Assembly: GCA_963731745.1 (NCBI GenBank)
Contig: CAVSWT010000016.1
Span: forward strand, 288,334-352,333
Direction of reading: 5' to 3'
From: CAVSWT01 sp963731745
Lineage (GTDB): Bacteria > Bacteroidota > Ignavibacteria > Ignavibacteriales > Ignavibacteriaceae
Length of the DNA stretch: 64,000 bases
Every line of letters begins with the position of its first letter. Positions within the stretch are counted from its first letter, which is position 1. The notes under the pieces are model-generated. The model saw only the letters and a list, made by a program, of their open reading frames with translations, did not search any database and had not been told where the DNA came from. Made by a program: the position numbers and the translations under genes. Below are positions 62,684-64,000 of this stretch, piece after piece.

Positions 62684-64000
62684 TTATTTTATATCTACCG
62701 GCGGATATGCGCCAACAAACTCACTCTTAATTTCTTTGTAATCAATAAGCTCACTTACCTTTTTAGGGAGTTTTGTTCCGAATTTATTTCCAGGAAAATC
62801 AGATAGTGTTTGGTATAGCCCTAACGCTTTGCCCTTAAATAAAGGGCCGCTATAGTTTATATAGCTCTTACTCATCTGGGAAAAGTTATGATAGATATTG
62901 TTAAACTCACTAATTGATTTAAAAGCTGAAGTGCATTTATCATTGTCAGCAGGGCCCCATTGGATAATCGGTTCAGAAGAATCTACAGTTTCCTTTACAT
63001 ACACATTATGATCTAATTCTTTAAGCATTGATTTAGTGAGAATGCCGCAAAGCGTATCAGTCTGCCATGTGAAAAATAATGGGCGGCTAAAATTTTTATC
63101 GCCAACAAGTAAGTTATTTTCAAAAACATGACCATCTCTTTCATTTAATCCTGGGCCAGTGCTTGGATGCCAATCAAAATGGTCGCCTTTAGGAGTTCTT
63201 TCTGTTCTGCCTATTAATACCTGACTGTTGATAAATGTGTTTTGATAAACTTCAACATTCGCAGCATTACGTAAGTGAACTCCGACATCACAATCAATAA
63301 AAACATTGCCGGCACAAATTGCGCCTCTCGAAATCTCAAAATAAAAACCAGCTCCGGTTGGATACACATCGCCTGGTTTACGGTGTGTTTCATCGTAATG
63401 AATATTTTCAAGCCAGTTGTTTATGAATACTCCATCAACATTCCCAACGTCGTACCATATGCCGATAGAATTTTCAAGATCTTTTACGAGATTATCGCGG
63501 CAAGTTACTCTGTAACTCTGATTAAAAATTTTAACCGCAGCAGGATAATAACCTTGAAGATGCTCAATGTTGTTACGGGTAAATATATTTTTTTCAAGAA
63601 GCACGTCGGAAGAAGCAACGATATAAATTCCTTCTGTACTAGTGTCACTAATTTTACAATTTCGAATGACTAAAGAGTCCCCAATTAAATTGGCTCCAAC
63701 CCGGGCACTAAATGAAATAGTACAATTCTCAAGCATTGTCCCCACAACATCTTTTCCGTGCTCAGTATCCTTAGATAATTTGGTGGGATAATAGCCCTCA
63801 ACTTCTATGGCGTTCTGAGCATATTGTGAAAAGGTAATTCCACGAATGATGGGCCCTTTACCATCCGATTTTTTATTATGAACATCCTTAGTAGTTCTGA
63901 ATAAGCCGTTATTAAAAGCTGTTATTTCAATTTCATGATTGTTTGGATCGAAGCTTAAGTAAACCTTTTTAGTTTCATAGTCGATGTAGTATGTATTTTT
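62684..64000 (-). CDS. Right-handed beta-helix protein (right edge truncated)
   Basis: The minus-strand frame is open from 64000 to the stop at 62684, so the N-terminus lies outside; about 438 residues are visible. It begins with YIYYIDYETKKVYLSFDPN, then GKGPIIRGITFSQYAQNAIE, and continues as parallel beta-helix coils with repeated NxF and VxxN patterns: LVIRNCKISDTSTEGIYIVA, DVLLEKNIFTRNN, GVHLRNAANVEVYQNTFINS. The fold is that of pectate lyase-like polysaccharide enzymes and related surface proteins. It is the first visible gene of the xylan operon, so action on a cell-wall polysaccharide is likely. No catalytic residue can be assigned, and a lyase, hydrolase or esterase-type role is open. 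Confidence 0.85.
   Translation of the reverse strand, partial: KNTYYIDYETKKVYLSFDPNNHEIEITAFNNGLFRTTKDVHNKKSDGKGPIIRGITFSQYAQNAIEVEGYYPTKLSKDTEHGKDVVGTMLENCTISFSARVGANLIGDSLVIRNCKISDTSTEGIYIVASSDVLLEKNIFTRNNIEHLQGYYPAAVKIFNQSYRVTCRDNLVKDLENSIGIWYDVGNVDGVFINNWLENIHYDETHRKPGDVYPTGAGFYFEISRGAICAGNVFIDCDVGVHLRNAANVEVYQNTFINSQVLIGRTERTPKGDHFDWHPSTGPGLNERDGHVFENNLLVGDKNFSRPLFFTWQTDTLCGILTKSMLKELDHNVYVKETVDSSEPIIQWGPADNDKCTSAFKSISEFNNIYHNFSQMSKSYINYSGPLFKGKALGLYQTLSDFPGNKFGTKLPKKVSELIDYKEIKSEFVGAYPPVDIK

Noticed and set aside
53298..64000. Bacteroides-type polysaccharide utilisation locus
   Set aside because: No SusC/SusD-like pair is next to the glycoside hydrolases, and the only TonB receptor in the window resembles PqqU.

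Overview
The window is A+T-rich bacterial DNA from a Gram-negative saccharolytic organism. It has a TonB-dependent receptor, many signal peptides of secreted glycoside hydrolases, and 'GEGGMGVVYLAED' type Ser/Thr kinases fused to TPR sensors. This gene style is most like the Ignavibacteria branch of the Bacteroidota/Chlorobi group; the assignment is inference from protein style, not from a marker gene. No rRNA, tRNA, CRISPR array or intact transposase was seen.

Region 1 (1-11.4 kb, + strand) is a sugar-acid operon. It begins with the 3' end of L-arabinose isomerase, a HAD phosphatase and a zinc sugar-alcohol dehydrogenase. Then comes a complete non-phosphorylative L-fucose pathway: L-fuconate dehydratase, keto-deoxy-fuconate dehydrogenase, diketo-deoxy-fuconate hydrolase, fuconolactonase, L-fucose dehydrogenase and a FucP-type permease. 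LutABC follows directly. Since the pathway ends in pyruvate plus L-lactate, LutABC would recover the lactate half.

Region 2 (11.4-25.4 kb) is an accessory, partly decayed zone. It holds a frameshifted cytidylyltransferase/GHMP-kinase fusion, a PGRP/amidase overlapping a membrane coiled-coil protein, a frameshifted PIN-domain gene, and two frameshifted ureohydrolase copies flanking an unrecognised 635-residue protein. A serine hydrolase, a DUF3795 remnant, an alpha/beta hydrolase, a GAF-SpoIIE phosphatase and a double ABM-domain protein follow.

Region 3 (25.5-35 kb, + strand) is a tandem array of four Ser/Thr protein kinases with TPR sensors, headed by a truncated kinase relic. Three of the four carry a short G+C-rich palindrome inside the kinase-domain coding sequence.

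Region 4 (35.1-47.5 kb) has a nitrobindin-like protein, an esterase, a DUF1080 protein, a secreted GH51 arabinofuranosidase, a tandem sugar mutarotase, and a three-gene unit of PqqU/YncD-like TonB receptor, PQQ sugar dehydrogenase and cytochrome c. Mannonate dehydratase and a GH18 chitinase complete it.

Region 5 (47.7-64 kb, - strand) reads as one long operon from glucuronoxylan to the TCA cycle: beta-helix protein, GH8, GH115, GH43, esterase, GH67, an IlvD/EDD aldonate dehydratase, a GntP-type aldonate permease (frameshifted), a FAH-family keto-deoxy-pentonate dehydratase and alpha-ketoglutarate semialdehyde dehydrogenase. The last enzymes form a Weimberg-type route. No pentose dehydrogenase or lactonase is in the cluster, so the periplasmic PQQ dehydrogenase of region 4 may supply the aldonates.
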